Below, in pieces: positions 9,043 through 21,284 of a stretch of 64,000 nucleotides of DNA (the first letter of the stretch is position 1; each line of letters begins with the position of its first letter). The DNA is taken from the NCBI GenBank assembly GCA_028274465.1, contig CM051456.1, forward strand, positions 87,530,753 to 87,594,752, read 5' to 3'. The stretch is from Plantago ovata. Its lineage: Eukaryota; Streptophyta; Magnoliopsida; Lamiales; Plantaginaceae. Below the pieces are notes generated by a model. The model was not told where the DNA came from, searched no databases, and saw only the letters and a list, made by a program, of their open reading frames with translations. The position numbers were made by a program, and so were the translations under genes.

Positions 9043-11087
9043 ATGATGAAGAAGAGACAAAGGAGGGGAAGTGCCTCTGACCCCCGTCCAAGTTCTCAAT
9101 TGTTTCCCCGACTTCATCATGCTTCTGATGGTGAGCGGATGGAAGAGATGGTGCATAATCTAGCTGGTCCAGCTTTTGCTCCTAATGATGTAGAGGAGCC
9201 ACCAAATGCAAAGGACCAGAAATTCTTTGACATGTTGGAAGCTGCGAAGAAACCCATATGGGAAGGATGCCCTACACACACGGAGATGTCTTTGTTGTCT
9301 AGGCTGATGGCTAACAAGGCATTGGGTGGAGGCCTGTCTGAGGAGGCCTTCAGTGCAAATGTTCAGTTGCTATCCGAGTGTTGTCCTCAACCCAATCTAG
9401 TGCCTAAGGACTATTACCAAGCTCATAAGAAGATGAGAGCTATGGGGTTGCCTATGGAGAAGATAGATTGTTGTGAGAAGATGTGCATGATTTATTGGGG
9501 GGAGGAAAAAGATCTACTTGAGTGCAAGTTCTGTGGCCATGCAAGATACAGTCGCTACAAAGAGGGGGCATCAAACAAACAACAGAAGAAGAATCTATCT
9601 TTCAAGAAGATGTGGTACTTTCCCCTAGCACCTCGGTTGAAGAGGTTGTATGCATCCATCACAACGGCCGATAAGATGCGGTGGCACAGTGAAAGAGTGG
9701 CTCCAAAGGATCCTAAGATAATCGAGCACCCAACAGACACACTAGCATGGAAAGAGTTTGACAAGCTCTATGGAGATTTCACAGGCGAGCCTAGGAATGT
9801 ACAACTCGGGCTTTGTACAGATGGGTTTAACCCGTTCGGTAGTGAACGGAGGTACTCGTGTTGGCCAGTGATGCTAACCCCGTACAATCTTCCCCCTGGT
9901 GACTGCATGAAGTCACCATTCATTTTCTTGACTGTGTTGGTGCCTGGGCCAGATGATCCTGGTTTGAAGTTGGATTTATTCTTGCAGCCCCTTATCAAGG
10001 AGTTGCTCGAGTTATGGGAGAAGGGCATCCCTGCATATGATGTCTCAAAGAAAAAGAACTTCACCTTGAGAGTAGCACTTCTATGGACAGTCTCTGATTT
10101 TCCAGCATACTCTATGCTTTCTGGTTTGAAGACATCGGGGAGACTTGCTTGTTCCCATTGTTTAGATGATACTGGTGCTTTTAGATTGACTGTGAGTGCG
10201 AAAGAGAGTTGGTTTGATTGTCATCGGAGGTTTCTAGAGCCTGACCATCCTTTCCGAAGGAACACTACTCAATTCAAGAAAGGGGAGGTTGTAGAGAAAG
10301 GGCCCCCGAAGCATCTAACTGGCAAAGAGATCCTAGCAATTATTGATGAGTTGGGTCTGAAGAAAGTGACTGAGTTAGGGTGGGAGAAGCATAACAATAA
10401 GATCAGCGAGACTTGTGGATGGAAGAAGAGAAGCATCTTTTGGGACTTGCCGTATTGGAGCAGTCTTCTAATACGACACAACTTGGATTTCATGCATGTT
10501 GAGAAGAACGTGTTCGAGAACACCTTCAACACCATTTGCAACATCCTTGGTAAGACAAAGGATACAGATAAGTCTAAGCAGGAAATAAATACATGGTGTA
10601 AGAGGACGGAGATGGCAAAGAACAGTGTTGATGGAAAGTGGCCAATGGCATGCTATGCCATTGACAAGGATACTAGGGCCCGACTCTTTGATTGGGTGAA
10701 GACAATCAAGTTCCCCAATGGCTATGCATCTTAGTTGGGTACTCGTGTGGATACCAACAAGACGAAGATGTATGGGATGAAAAGCCATGACTGTCATGTG
10801 TTCATGGAGAGACTACTCCCGGTTGCAGTCCGAGAGTTGTTACCTAAGCCAGCTGTTCGAAGTGCTTTCACTGACTTGAGCTTATTCTTCAAGAATATAA
10901 GCACAAGGGTCGTGCACGAGGATGTGTTGCTTCGTCTTGAGAAGGACATACCCGTGATTCTGTGCAAGCTTGAGCGTTTCTTACCACCTAGCTGGTTTGA
11001 TTCTATAGAGCACTTACCTATTCATCTCCCATTCGAGGCGAGGCTTGCTGACCCAGTACAGTATCGATGGATGTATCCATTTGAGAG
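9043..11087 (+). pseudogene. SPM-1 CACTA transposase, catalytic part and DUF4218 start
   Basis: Main body of the TNP2-like (Transposase_21) protein that cuts and reinserts CACTA elements in the nucleus. Family landmarks are CKFCGHARY, WYFPLAPRLKRLY, LGLCTDGFNPFG (likely holding the first catalytic Asp), DCMKSPFIFL, LSGLKTSGRLACSHC and RHNLDFMHVEKNVFEN. A TAG at 10732-10734 interrupts the frame (PNGYAS*LGTRVD), and the same frame resumes to KSHDCHVFMERLLPVAVRELLP, the DUF4218 domain. The exon ends at 11087 in YPFER with a consensus GT donor. The stop and the upstream frameshift make this copy defective. It is on the plus strand, opposite to COP-1. Confidence 0.9.
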
Positions 11088-11171
11088 GTCAGTAATGTAG
11101 AAGATTTAAGTACACGTATTTGATACCTTATATAGATATGCATGCAAGTCTAACAATTACATGTGTCACAG
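11088..11171 (+). other. SPM-1 transposase intron (84 bp)
   Basis: GT at 11088 follows ...TTTGAGAG, and AG at 11170-11171 precedes GTACTTGGG. Splicing joins E-R-Y-L-G-K-L-K, which matches the continuous DUF4218 motif of the family. The intron is AT-rich. Confidence 0.75.
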
Positions 11172-11241
11172 GTACTTGGGTAAGCTGAAGAGATTTGTGA
11201 AGAACAAAGCGCAGCCTGAGGGATCGATTACAAATGCTTAC
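11172..11241 (+). pseudogene. SPM-1 transposase exon, left of COP-1
   Basis: Encodes YLGKLKRFVKNKAQPEGSITNAY, the DUF4218 core. It is cut by COP-1 after CTTAC (11237-11241). The reading continues at 20936 with LREETATFCSYYF when the insert and one copy of the target duplication are removed. Confidence 0.9.
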
Positions 11242-13327
11242 TATAAGAAAATACGGTCAGATTTACCCCTAGGGTACGCAGCGGAATTTCAAAAATTTCT
11301 TAACATACAGGTTAATTGATTATGTATATGCCGTATATATTTAAACACGTCAATTAGAAGACTAACCTTACTTCCAAAGCAGCTTCCAAGTCTTCGTAAT
11401 AATCCGATGTATCTTCTCCTTCGTCGAAGTCGAAGATATCTGCAATACTTTGATTATCTGCAAGACAATAAAAGTTAGTTTCCAGCTCCTAGAACCTCAA
11501 CCTTGGTATCGGCGGATGAACAGCCTATCGGAAGAATGCTAGGATATTCTTTGTGTGACCAGGAAGATGGGGCGGCGATTCCTCCGGTAGGTGGCGCGCG
11601 CGGGTGGCTATAGAGGAGGGGAGAGTTTTTATTTTCTCTAAGAAAACTGGGTAGAATGACTGTGAAAGTCTCTGTCAAAAACTCTCTAATAGTCTACTAT
11701 ATATAGTAGTCAATAGAAGCCTAAAGCATAAGAAATTAGACTTCATAAAGGAATAAGAATCTAATTCTTATCGCATTAGAAAACCAATATCAAGTCTAGA
11801 TTCATTCCCAATCAAATTAAAACTCAATCAGGAAAATCTAACTTATCCCTTGGACTTCTAATAGAGGAAGGAGTCGAACTTCTTCCCCTATCCAGCTTGT
11901 GCGCGCGCGCGCCTGTCCTACGGGAGATAGGTGGGTCCCAATTTTGGGACCCACTTATAGTTCTAAGGCAATTCAAACTCCAAGTAGATTTTGCCCATGT
12001 GCATATGTTAATTCTAAATTAACATATCCTTTCAAATCAAACCTCCGTTATATTTCTAAAATATAATCTTTAATTGTATTTGCATAAAATATAATTAATT
12101 AGCCAATTCAATTAATAATTAATAATTCCAAATCATTAATTGAGCCACCAAATATTATAATTAATTCCAAATCGATTATAATCCATCAATCACAATTAAT
12201 TCCAAATTAATTGCGATTCCATCTTCAAGGATATTCTGATAGGCTGAATCACCACATAGTGTGACCCATAGGGCCTCATCGTATTAAGCAAGTCCTAGAC
12301 GAGGCAACATGGATTTCCTAGTCGGTTCCATTTGCAATATTAATACATGACGACGTTTGAGAGGTTTCTCAAAGCTAACCCTTTCGTTGCGAAGTCTGTT
12401 GCGCCTCAACGCGGCGATGGTAACGTCCCTTCATCAGACTTGCTCGAATGTATCTAGGATCGATGAAGTGTCTATCCCAATAATACATCCACGGGCGTCT
12501 TCAGTGAGTTGCATGGTGAATCCAATATCTATTATGACCATCATAATAATATTGATACGCTGGCCAGCGGTTTTACCATCACAACTATGAACGAATATGA
12601 ACAATGCTCTCCTGTGCTACACTTGAGAGATGAATCCTTCACAGAATCACTTATCATCCCCATTTGTATGTAGCCATAATCCTGGATCGTGTCTTAGGTC
12701 AACTGCTTATTCAGAGCTGACATCGACGGGTCCACCAAGGATATGGGGCAACAAATGTGATGATAAAGTCCTGTAAGTCCAAAGGACGACTGGCATCACT
12801 TCGAGAACTCACCGGTTCCCATAGACACTTCGGTGTAGAGTATACATCGATGGGAGTGTCCGGTGGGTACTTCCATTGTTCGATAAAGCTTCTTCGAACA
12901 ACTATGCGCAGTTATGGGAACGTTTCTCGATTGTCCAACAATCCGTTCCGTGGCCGTGGGATCGGCTCACACTTGCTCCAACAAGTATAACCTCCACGCA
13001 TACTAGTCTTGTCTGGTTCATTCAGACCCCTACATACGAGATGAACCTCGACTAGGGAGAGTTTGGGATAGATGATAACTCACATAGCTCCCACTATCTT
13101 TGTGATCGGTCATCTATCCGAGGGGACATGTTTAATATGAATACAAACAGTAATAGAGATATGACATGCTGCATGCCCGGTGTACTATAAATATGAAAGG
13201 GATACTCAATAGTAAAATGCAACAAACATATATTATATTACGTTGACCTGTGTAATAGTACATATATGCCCTCTATAAGGGAACCATGCCCTTAGTAAGG
13301 ACTGTCTCTAGGACATATACACTATCA
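11242..13327 (-). repeat. COP-1 3' LTR
   Basis: 2086 bp. On the plus strand it reads TATAAGAAAATACGG to ACACTATCA; the terminal TG has mutated to TA. It pairs with 18850-20930 at high identity, with small indels such as a differing (CG)n run near 11898 and 19508. The element is on the minus strand, so this is its downstream LTR. Open frames in it recur in the other LTR and are not genes. Confidence 0.93.
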
Positions 13328-13340
13328 ATCTCCCACTTGG
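13328..13340 (-). other. COP-1 polypurine tract
   Basis: On the minus strand CCAAGTGGGAGAT lies directly against the LTR. This is a characteristic copia polypurine tract. Confidence 0.8.
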
Positions 13341-13341
13341 A

Positions 13342-15412
13342 CTAGAGCCAGTCACCTTTATGCCTAATACCCAGGTTAGCATAATGTCTTAAGTGGACTT
13401 CCACTGATAAGACCTTGGTGAAAGGATCTGCCACGTTGTCCGTGGTAGAGACACGTTCTATACTAACTTCTCCTCTATCAATAATCTCACGTATAAAGTG
13501 AAAGTTTGTAAGTACACTTACGTTCTTGTTTGTAGATCTAGGCTCCTTAGCTTGAGCGACGGCGCCCGTATTGTCCCAATAAATCGTTATTGGACTAGGA
13601 GCAGGAACAACCCTCAATTCCTTCAAGAACTCTAAAATTCAGACAGCTTCTTACGAAGCTTCTGATCCAGCAATGTACTCGGCTTCTGTGGATGAGTCCG
13701 CAATCGTGGCTTGCTTAGAACTCTTCCAACAGATAGCTCCTCCGTTCAATTTGAATACGTATCCTGTCTGTGACTCAAAGTCATCAGGATCTGATTCAAA
13801 TCCAGCGTCGACATAACCAGACATCTTTAATTCTGGTTCTCCACCAAACACCAAGAACATTTCCTTAGTCCGTCGAAGGTACTTAAGAATGTTCTTTACA
13901 GCAGTCCAGTAAGGTACTCCTGGATTTTGTTGGTGTCGACAAGTGACACTAAGCGCATATGCCACATCGGGCCTTGTGCAATTCATTGCATACACTATAG
14001 ACCCTACTGCCGAAGCATAGGGCACACGACTCATTGCTTTTCTTTCTTCATCAGTTTTAGGACCATCCTTAACTGATAAGACAATCCCATGCCTAGCTAG
14101 GAGAAAGCCTCTCTTTGAGTCGTCCATCTTATAACGCTTCAGTATTTTGTCGATGTAGGTGGACTGTGTCAATCCTAACATCCTCTTGGATCTATCTCTA
14201 TAGATCTTGATCCCTAGGATGTTCACCCAAGTCCTTTATTGAGAAGGTACTTGATAACCAAACTTTAGTCTCTTCTAGCATAGAGACATTGTTTCCCATG
14301 ATTAAAATGTCATCAACATAGATGATCATGAAAACGACTCCCTTGTCGTTGTGCCTAGTGTAGACACAGGGATCTTCCTTGCTTCTGATGAAGTCAAACC
14401 ATTTGACAGCTTCATCAAAGCGGATATTCCAGCTCCTAGACGCTTGCTTTAGCCCATAGATGGATCTTTGTAATTTGCATACAGTAGTTGGCCTGGTTTT
14501 ACTAATAAAACCTTCCGGCTATACCATATAGACCTCTTCCTCAAGGTTCCCATTGAGGAAGGCAGTCTTTACATCCATCTTTTCGATCTCATAATCATAG
14601 TAGGCAGCTATCGCAAGTAGAATTCGAATGGACTTCAATTTTGCTACCGGTGAAAAGGTTTCATCGTAATCGATGCCATACCTTTGCGTGTAGCCTTTCG
14701 CCACAAGCCTAGCTTTGTGCGTTTGTACCTTGTCATCGGCATCTGTCTTTCGTTTAAAGACCCATTTGCACCCAATAGGTCTAACCTATTGGGGCAAGTC
14801 TACCAAGTTCCAAACCTGGTTCAGGTACATGGAGTCCATCTCCAATTCCATGGCCTCTTGCCATTTGTCTGAATCAATATCAATTATTGCCTCTTTGTAG
14901 GTCTCGGGATCTTCCCGATCTGATAAGCCGACATCAAGTTCACTGATGTCTTCTATCATAAAGCTTTGCTTCTGAGGTCCTTTTAGGATCCTCTTCGACC
15001 TACGGAGCTCGACTGGTTCTGGTGCTTTTCTTTTCTGGCTTCGTGTAACACGAACATTATCAGTGGGCACTGATGCAGCTAGTCACGCCATGCGACCCTG
15101 TTCCCTAGCGGGAGGCTGCTCTTGTGCAACTTGTTGCACAGGTTGATCGACAACGGGTTCTATTGGTGTGGTTTCAACTGTTGATCTAATCACATGACTC
15201 CCACTGACTATGACATGCCTAGCAAGTGTCATATCATTACCCTTGTCCGCTTCGAAAGCTCCCACTGAACTTGAGTCCAAATCAGAAGATTTAGAGAGCT
15301 CATGTTCGCGCGTGTCAAAGTCTTGAATTGCTTCAAGTTCTATCATGTCATCTAACCTCTCTTCTTCGAGGTATTCTGCTTCTAAAAACTTGACGTTTCT
15401 AGATACTATCAC
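13342..15412 (-). pseudogene. pol: COP-1 reverse transcriptase and RNase H, degraded
   Basis: Copia pol C-terminal half, read right to left in several frames. 15412-15083 is linker. 15070-14786 begins the RT region (ESDKWQEAMELEMDSMYLNQVWNLVDLP-like). 14704-14519 holds AKGYTQRYGIDYDETFSPVAKLKSI-type sequence and MDVKTAFLNGNLEEEVYM. The catalytic YVDD lies in the minus-strand reading near 14300-14330 (IIYVDDILIM), outside any long frame. 14226-13651 carries the RT end and RNase H (SRVPYASAVGSIVYAM, ADSSTEAEYIA), and 13626-13342 ends it (DNTGAVAQAKEPRS, HFIREI). At least four frame breaks mean no functional enzyme. The motif wording is close to Tork/Tnt1-like copia elements; the clade assignment is tentative. 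Confidence 0.88.
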
Positions 15413-16200
15413 CTAGTGATCTTCAGCATGATAGAATTCATAGTCTCTCGTTTAACGAGGATAGCCTATGAAATATATTTTGACACCCTTGGCATCTAAC
15501 TTATCAGTGAGCATCAGTTTGACTATCGCAAGACAGCCCCAAGGTCTAAGATAGCCCAGTGAGGGCTTCTTTCCCTTCCATAACTCATAAGGAGTTTTCT
15601 CCACTGATTTAGATGGTACACGATTCAGAATGAAGATTGCAGTTTGTAGTGCATATCCCCATAGATGTTTTGGAAGAGTCGAGAATCCAATCATTGATCT
15701 CACCATGTCCAACAGGGTTCGATTCCTTCTCTCAGACACACAATTTAACTGTGGTGTTCCATTGCGATTGAATTCCATTTTCCTTCAAGTAGTCGATAAA
15801 TTCTTCACTAAGGTATTCACCTCCTCGATCTAATCGAAGAGTGACTATCCTTAGGTTCAATTCATTCTCGACCTCATTCCTAAACTCCTTGAATTTCCCA
15901 AAGGTCTCGGATTTATTCTTCATAAGATAAATATATCCATACCTTGAGAAATCGTCAGTAAAGGTAACGAAGTAAGGATAACCCCCACGCGCATGGACTT
16001 TAAAAGGTCCACATACATCGGTATGTATGAGCTCTAAGCAGCGAGTGGCACGAACACCTTGTCCAACAAAAGGTTTGTTCGTCATCTTACCCTTAACACA
16101 TGATTCGCATGTACCATATGATTCAAAATCAAATGGTTCTAAGTAGTCCAACTTCCTTAGTCTTTGAATCCGTGTTTCATTGATATGGCCTAGCCAACAA
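15413..16200 (-). pseudogene. COP-1 integrase, degraded
   Basis: Copia integrase core. CESCVKGKM ends the zinc-binding region, HTDVCGPF gives the first catalytic Asp, and FTDDFSRYGYIYLM and LRLDRGGEYLSEEF (second Asp) follow. The third catalytic residue is in [12 protein letters not shown], in a different frame at 15778-15452. The break is a short frameshift near 15740-15775. Downstream sequence ([32 protein letters not shown]) is the usual copia integrase tail. Integrase lies before RT in the minus-strand order, as copia elements require. Confidence 0.9.
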
Positions 16201-17499
16201 TGTCATAGATAAGATGGATTATTCTTCCTACTTTAAGACGGTTGTTTGTTATGTATTTGAAATAAAGGTAGACTACTTTGCAAAATATATAAACCATTCA
16301 CTAAGCGAGCTTTTCCATAATACTGGTCATTTAATGAAAAATAACAAGTATTAGGAAAAACCCAAATTGTCCAACAATGGAATGGAAATAATATTTCTGA
16401 CAATGGATGGAACAAAATAAACGTTATCAAGTTCCAAACATTGTCCTGATGGTAAATCTATCTTGCAGCGTCCAACGCGTTTGGCTTCAGCTGGATTGTC
16501 GTTCCCAACATGCAAGTCGATTTCACCTTGCTTGACTAGCTTGTTTTCAATTAGCCCCTGCACATTTTTACAAATGTGCGAGCCACAAGCTGTATCTAAT
16601 ACCCAACCATTGGAGTCAAAAGTAGTCATGTTCATTTCAATAACAAACATACCTGAGCTAGAAGCCGATGGCTTCTTAGCTTGATCTGCCCTCAGCTTAG
16701 GACAATCTTTCTTCCAATGTCCTTTCTGCTTACAGAAATGACATTCATCTGTGTGTACCGTTCCGCTTCTCTTGAACTTTCTTTTCTGGTTCAGACGCTT
16801 AGGCTTATCACTCGAAGTGTTAGCCTATTGTTTCTCGGGTTTCGGTTAGACGGTTGCCCAACAAACATGATCGACTTTTCCTTCTTAGGAAGAGTTTGAT
16901 CACATGTCTTCAGCAGATTATGGAGTTCGGGCAGTGTTACGTCCTTCGCATTCATGGTGGTTAACGATGAACTGCGAATACGAACTCGGCAATGATTGAA
17001 GGACAAAGATCACCATGATCTTATTCTCATCTTGAGAACATGTTCAGACATGTTCCCTCCTTCATTGAGCTTGCATCTGTGTATCTCTTTGATCAAATCA
17101 AATTCAACACTTCTAGCTGTCGTCTCAAAGATCGACTCAAGATGCTTTAGCATCTCATACGGCAACATGCTATCATGTTGTCTCTGCAGCTCATTGCTCA
17201 TTGCCGCCAGCATAATACATTGCGCGGATCTAGCATCCTCATGATGCTTATCAGACTTTGCCTTGTTGGCTGGATTCCAAATCAGCAACTTGATAGGCAG
17301 TCTGATTTTCGGGACACACGGGATTAGCCTCGTCCAAGACGTACTCAATCCTTTCGTACCTCAGCACCAAACATATATTCCTGATCCAATCTAGGAAGTT
17401 AGGTCCGGTCAAAATTTGCTTCTCTAAGACAGCACGGAGCGAAATTCTCACCATTTCGGTTTCCAGGAGAAATAATATAGAACGAAAATAATAAATCAA
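16201..17499 (-). pseudogene. gag: COP-1 gag and protease, degraded
   Basis: Read on the minus strand: 17499-17251 and 17348-17010 carry the copia gag pattern (NFLDWIRNICLVLRYERIEYVLDE; MLPYEMLKHLESIFE; FDLIKEIHRCKLNEGGNMSEHV) in two frames. 17006-16791 continues (ALPELHNLLKTC-like). A CCHC zinc knuckle, CHFCKQKGHWKKDC, is read near 16740-16700. The protease follows at 16650-16351 with the catalytic motif VLDTACGSHIC, in which the usual DTG-like triad is DTA. Several frameshifts separate the pieces. Confidence 0.87.
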
Positions 17500-18836
17500 C
17501 TATTGAAATATTATTTCTAAATACACAGTCAACATAACTAAACAATAAGGTCCTTTAGCTGTTTAGCTCCCACTATTTTCACATATGCTTGCCCCCACAA
17601 CAAACATACGGGTAATGTCCAACAAGTTACCGTAGTGGCCAAGATCCAAATCCATACTATGCTATACTCCAACGGGGGCTGGTCGCATAGCATAATATGA
17701 CCGGTAGGACTAGTAAGACTATCCAATTGCGTCACGCAACTCTTGGTTGTTAAATCTAATTTAACCCGATGCCCTACATACTGTACCTATCGAGGTCGCT
17801 AGATACAATATGCAGTAAGTCAGAACCATAGGCTTACTCTAATCTGACGATCACTGCGAGTCTGTAAGACGAGGTCGCCAATACAAGAAAACGCAATGAA
17901 AGTTCAGAATTAAAGCACCCTATGGAAAGCATCTCAGAAATACATACATATATATATTTCTGTACTTATATTGGTTGGGGCTTGTCGCTTGAGGGTTGTT
18001 ATCAGTCATCTACAAACAAATAAGGGCGCCGCCTACCCATCATGCATGAACGGTCTACACGTAATGGATGCCGCCTATCCATTCTAGTTCTAAACGCGGT
18101 CAAGCACATAATGGGTGCCGCCTACCCATACATAAATAGCGGTCCGACATATAAGAGGGCGCCGCCTACCCTCGCATGCATAGCGGTCGAACGGAAAGTA
18201 AAATACTTGGTATTTAAACATGCATTGTCAAACAATAGCATATCGAGCAAACAAAACAAGTAGTAGCCTATGTGGATGCCAAATGACTTCATAATTTCAT
18301 TATGAAAATTATAATCCCATAATTATAATCTCTATGAAATAATTGAAAATTTGAACTAGATTGAAAAGTCGAAAATTCTATTGACCAAGTAGCAATTTTC
18401 GAAAACCCGAAGGACTTAATTGTAATTTTCGAAACCTTGGAGGTGTTAAATCTAAAATTCAAAAGTAGAAGGACTAATTTGCAATAAACAATAAATTGAT
18501 AAATCACAAATAAGCCCTTTAACTTTATACTAATTAAATTTAACCCCTCTAGTTAAAAACAATTACAATTAAATCATATTTATATTCCAAATATAAAATT
18601 CAATCCTCAAAATTTTTCAAAATTCGATTTTGGGTCCAACCCGGAAAAAAAATATATATATATATATATTAAAATATGGGACGGGACCTAGTCGGACCCG
18701 TCCCCTACGGTGCCTGCGGCCGCGGGCGCCCGACCCCCAAAACTTTTGAAAATCGAATTAATCATAGAATCAATTGCATCCACATATCTACAAAATCATA
18801 CAATATATATACGTATATACGTAATCAATTAACCTC
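17500..18836 (-). other. COP-1 leader between primer site and gag
   Basis: Non-coding internal leader of the copia element, transcribed on the minus strand. It contains the stem-loop array at 18022-18188 (separate entry), AT-rich stretches near 18290-18610, a (TA)n run at 18651-18668 and a GC-rich block at 18672-18740. No protein-coding frame is supported. The leader position between primer site and gag is where packaging signals usually lie. Confidence 0.75.
18022..18188 (-). repeat. Four tandem stem-loop units in COP-1 leader
   Basis: Four units of about 44 bp, each with a core GCCGCCT flanked by complementary arms and a GGTC following. Arms are ATGGAT/ATCCAT (18064-18082), ATGGGT/ACCCAT (18111-18129), GAGGG/CCCTC (18155-18173) and GGG/CCC (18024-18038). 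The loop is conserved, while the arm bases change together so that pairing is kept. Confidence 0.85.
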
Positions 18837-18848
18837 GCTCTGATACCA
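18837..18848 (-). other. COP-1 primer-binding site (initiator tRNA-Met)
   Basis: On the minus strand TGGTATCAGAGC lies one base from the 5' LTR end. It is the standard copia primer site complementary to initiator tRNA-Met, and it fixes the element orientation as minus. Confidence 0.95.
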
Positions 18849-18849
18849 C

Positions 18850-20930
18850 TGTAAGAAAATACGGCCAGAGTTACCCCTAGGGTACGCAGCGGAATTTCAA
18901 AAATTTTCTTAACATACAGGTTAATTGATTATGTATATGCCGTATATATTTAAACACGTCAATTAGAAGACTAAACTTACTTCCAAAGAAGCTTCCAAGT
19001 CTTCGTAATAATCCGATGTATCTTCTCCTTCGTCGAAGTCGAAGATATCTGCAATACTTTGATTATCTGCAAGACAATAAAAGTTAGTTTCCAGCTCCTA
19101 GAACCTCAACCTTGGTATCCACGAATGAACAGCCTATCGGAAGAATGCTAGGATATTCTTTGTGTGACCAAGAAGATGGGGCGGCGATTCTTCCGGTAGG
19201 TGGCGCGCGCGGGTGGCTTTAGAGGAGGGGAGAGTTTTTATTTTCTCTAAGAAAACTGGGTAGAATGACTGTGGAAGTCTCTGTAAAAAACTCTCTAATA
19301 GTCTACTATATATAGTAGTCATTAGAAGCCTAAAGCATAAGCAATTAGACTTCATAAAGGAATAAGAATCTAATTCTTATCTCACTAGGAAACCAATATC
19401 AAGTCTAGATTCATTCCCAATCAAATTAAAACTCAATCAGGAAAATCTAATTTATCCCTTGGACTTCTAATAGAGGAAGGAGTCGAACTCCTTCCCCTAT
19501 CCAGCTTGTGCGCGCGCGCGCGCCTGTCCTACGGGAGATAGGTGGGTCCCAATTTTGGGACCCACTTATACTTCTAAGGCAATTCAAACTCCAAGTAGAT
19601 TTTGCCCATGTGCATATGTTAATTCTAAATTAACATATCCTGTCAAATCAAACCTCCGTCATATTTCTAAAATATAATCTTTAATTGTATTTACATAAAA
19701 TACAATTAATTAGCCAATTCAATTAATAATTCCAAATCATTAATTGAGCCACCAAATATTATAATTAATTCCAAATCAATTATAATCCATCAATCACAAT
19801 TAATTCCAAATTAATTGCGATTCCATCTTCAAGGATATTCTGATAGGCTGAATCACCACATAGTGTGACCCATAGGGCCTCATCGTATTAAGCAAGTCCT
19901 AGACGAGGCAACATGGAATTCCTAGACGATTCCATTTGCAATATTAATACATGAGGACGTTTGAGAGGTTTCTCAAAGCTAACCCTTTCGTTGCGAAGTC
20001 TGTTGCGCTCAACGCGGCGATGGTAACGTCCCTTCATCTGACTTGCTCGAATGTATCTAGGATCGATGAAGTGTCTATCCCAATAATACATCCACGAGCG
20101 TCTTCAGTGAGTTGCATGGTGAATCCAATATCTATTATGACCATCATAATAATATTGATACGCTGGCCAGCGGTTTTACCATCACAACTATGAACGACTA
20201 TGAGCAGTGCTCTCCTCTGCTACACTTGAGAGATGAATCCTTCACAGAATCACTTATCATCCCCATTTGTATGTAGCCATAATCCTGGATCGTGTCTTAG
20301 GTCAACTGCTTATTTAGAGCTGACATCGACGGGTCCACCAAGGATATGGGGCAACAAATGTGATGATAAAGTCCTGTAAGTCCAAAGGACGACTGGCATC
20401 ACTTCGACAACTCACCGGTTCCCATAGACACTTTGGTGTAGAGTATACATCGATGGGAGTGTCCGGTGGGTACTTCCATTGTTCGATAAAGCTTCTTCGA
20501 ACAACTATGCGCAGTTATGGGAACGTTTCTCGATTGTCCAACAATCCGTTCCGTGGCCGTGGGATCGGCTCACACTTGCTCCAACAAGTATAACCTCCAC
20601 GCATACTAGTCTTGTCTGGTTCATTCAGACCTCTACATCCGAGATGAACCTCGACTAGGGAGAGTTTGGGATAGATGATAACTCACATAGCTCCCACTAT
20701 CTGTGTGATCGGTCATCTATCCGAGGGGACATGTTTAATATCAATACAGACAGTAATAGAGATATGACATGCTGCATGCCCGGTGTAATATAAATATGAA
20801 AGTGATACTCAATAGTAAAATGCAACAAACATATATTATATTACGTTGACCTGTGTAATAGTACATATATGCCCTCTATAAGGGCACCATGCCCTTAGTA
20901 AGGACTGTCTCTAGGACATATACACCATCA
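18850..20930 (-). repeat. COP-1 5' LTR
   Basis: 2081 bp. On the plus strand it runs TGTAAGAAAATACGG to ACACCATCA. It is followed by CTTAC (20931-20935), which matches CTTAC at 11237-11241 and proves a 5-bp target duplication. It lies next to the primer site and is therefore the upstream LTR of the minus-strand element. Confidence 0.95.
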
Positions 20931-20935
20931 CTTAC

Positions 20936-21195
20936 TTGCGAGAGGAAACTGCAACCTTCTGCTCCTACTACTTCCAGGACGGCATCCATACAAAGGCTAA
21001 TAAGCCTGCTCGCAATGCAAACACCTTTGTGGTGCAAGAGGATCATGATGTTGCTCCTTCCATCTTAAGGGTGTCAGGGAGCCCTTTGGGTGAGGAAAAG
21101 AGTGAATGGTTGAGTGATAAAGAGCTTAAGGCAGCTCATCACTATATCCTCCAGAACTGTAAAGAGGTCAGGCCCTTCTACATAATATTCAATAC
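20936..21195 (+). pseudogene. SPM-1 transposase exon, right of COP-1
   Basis: Continues the DUF4218 domain: LREETATFCSYYFQDGIHTKANKP, then a serine/glycine region and LSDKELKAAHHYILQNCKEVRPFY. The frame joins precisely to 11172-11241 if COP-1 and one CTTAC are removed. It ends at a GTAAGT donor at 21196. Confidence 0.85.
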
Positions 21196-21284
21196 GTAAG
21201 TAACTTTCTCCTTTCACATTGTAAATACTATCTCCATTGGACACCCACTAAATGATATCTTCTGATCATTACTTAATTATCCGC
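21196..21284 (+). other. SPM-1 probable second intron
   Basis: A GTAAGTAAC donor at 21196 is clear. The acceptor is not: the coding sequence resumes near 21285-21300 (NAFKERCLREDP). I give the right border only approximately. Confidence 0.45.

Noticed and set aside
12357..12990. Small plus-strand frames in COP-1 LTR (also 19951-20593)
   Set aside because: Duplicated because both LTRs carry them; no recognisable protein.
18022..18188. CRISPR-like array
   Set aside because: Only four units with mutating arms and short spacers inside a plant retrotransposon leader. They are better explained as RNA stem-loops.
18651..18668. (TA)n run as a promoter
   Set aside because: A simple microsatellite in the copia leader; nothing links it to a transcription start.
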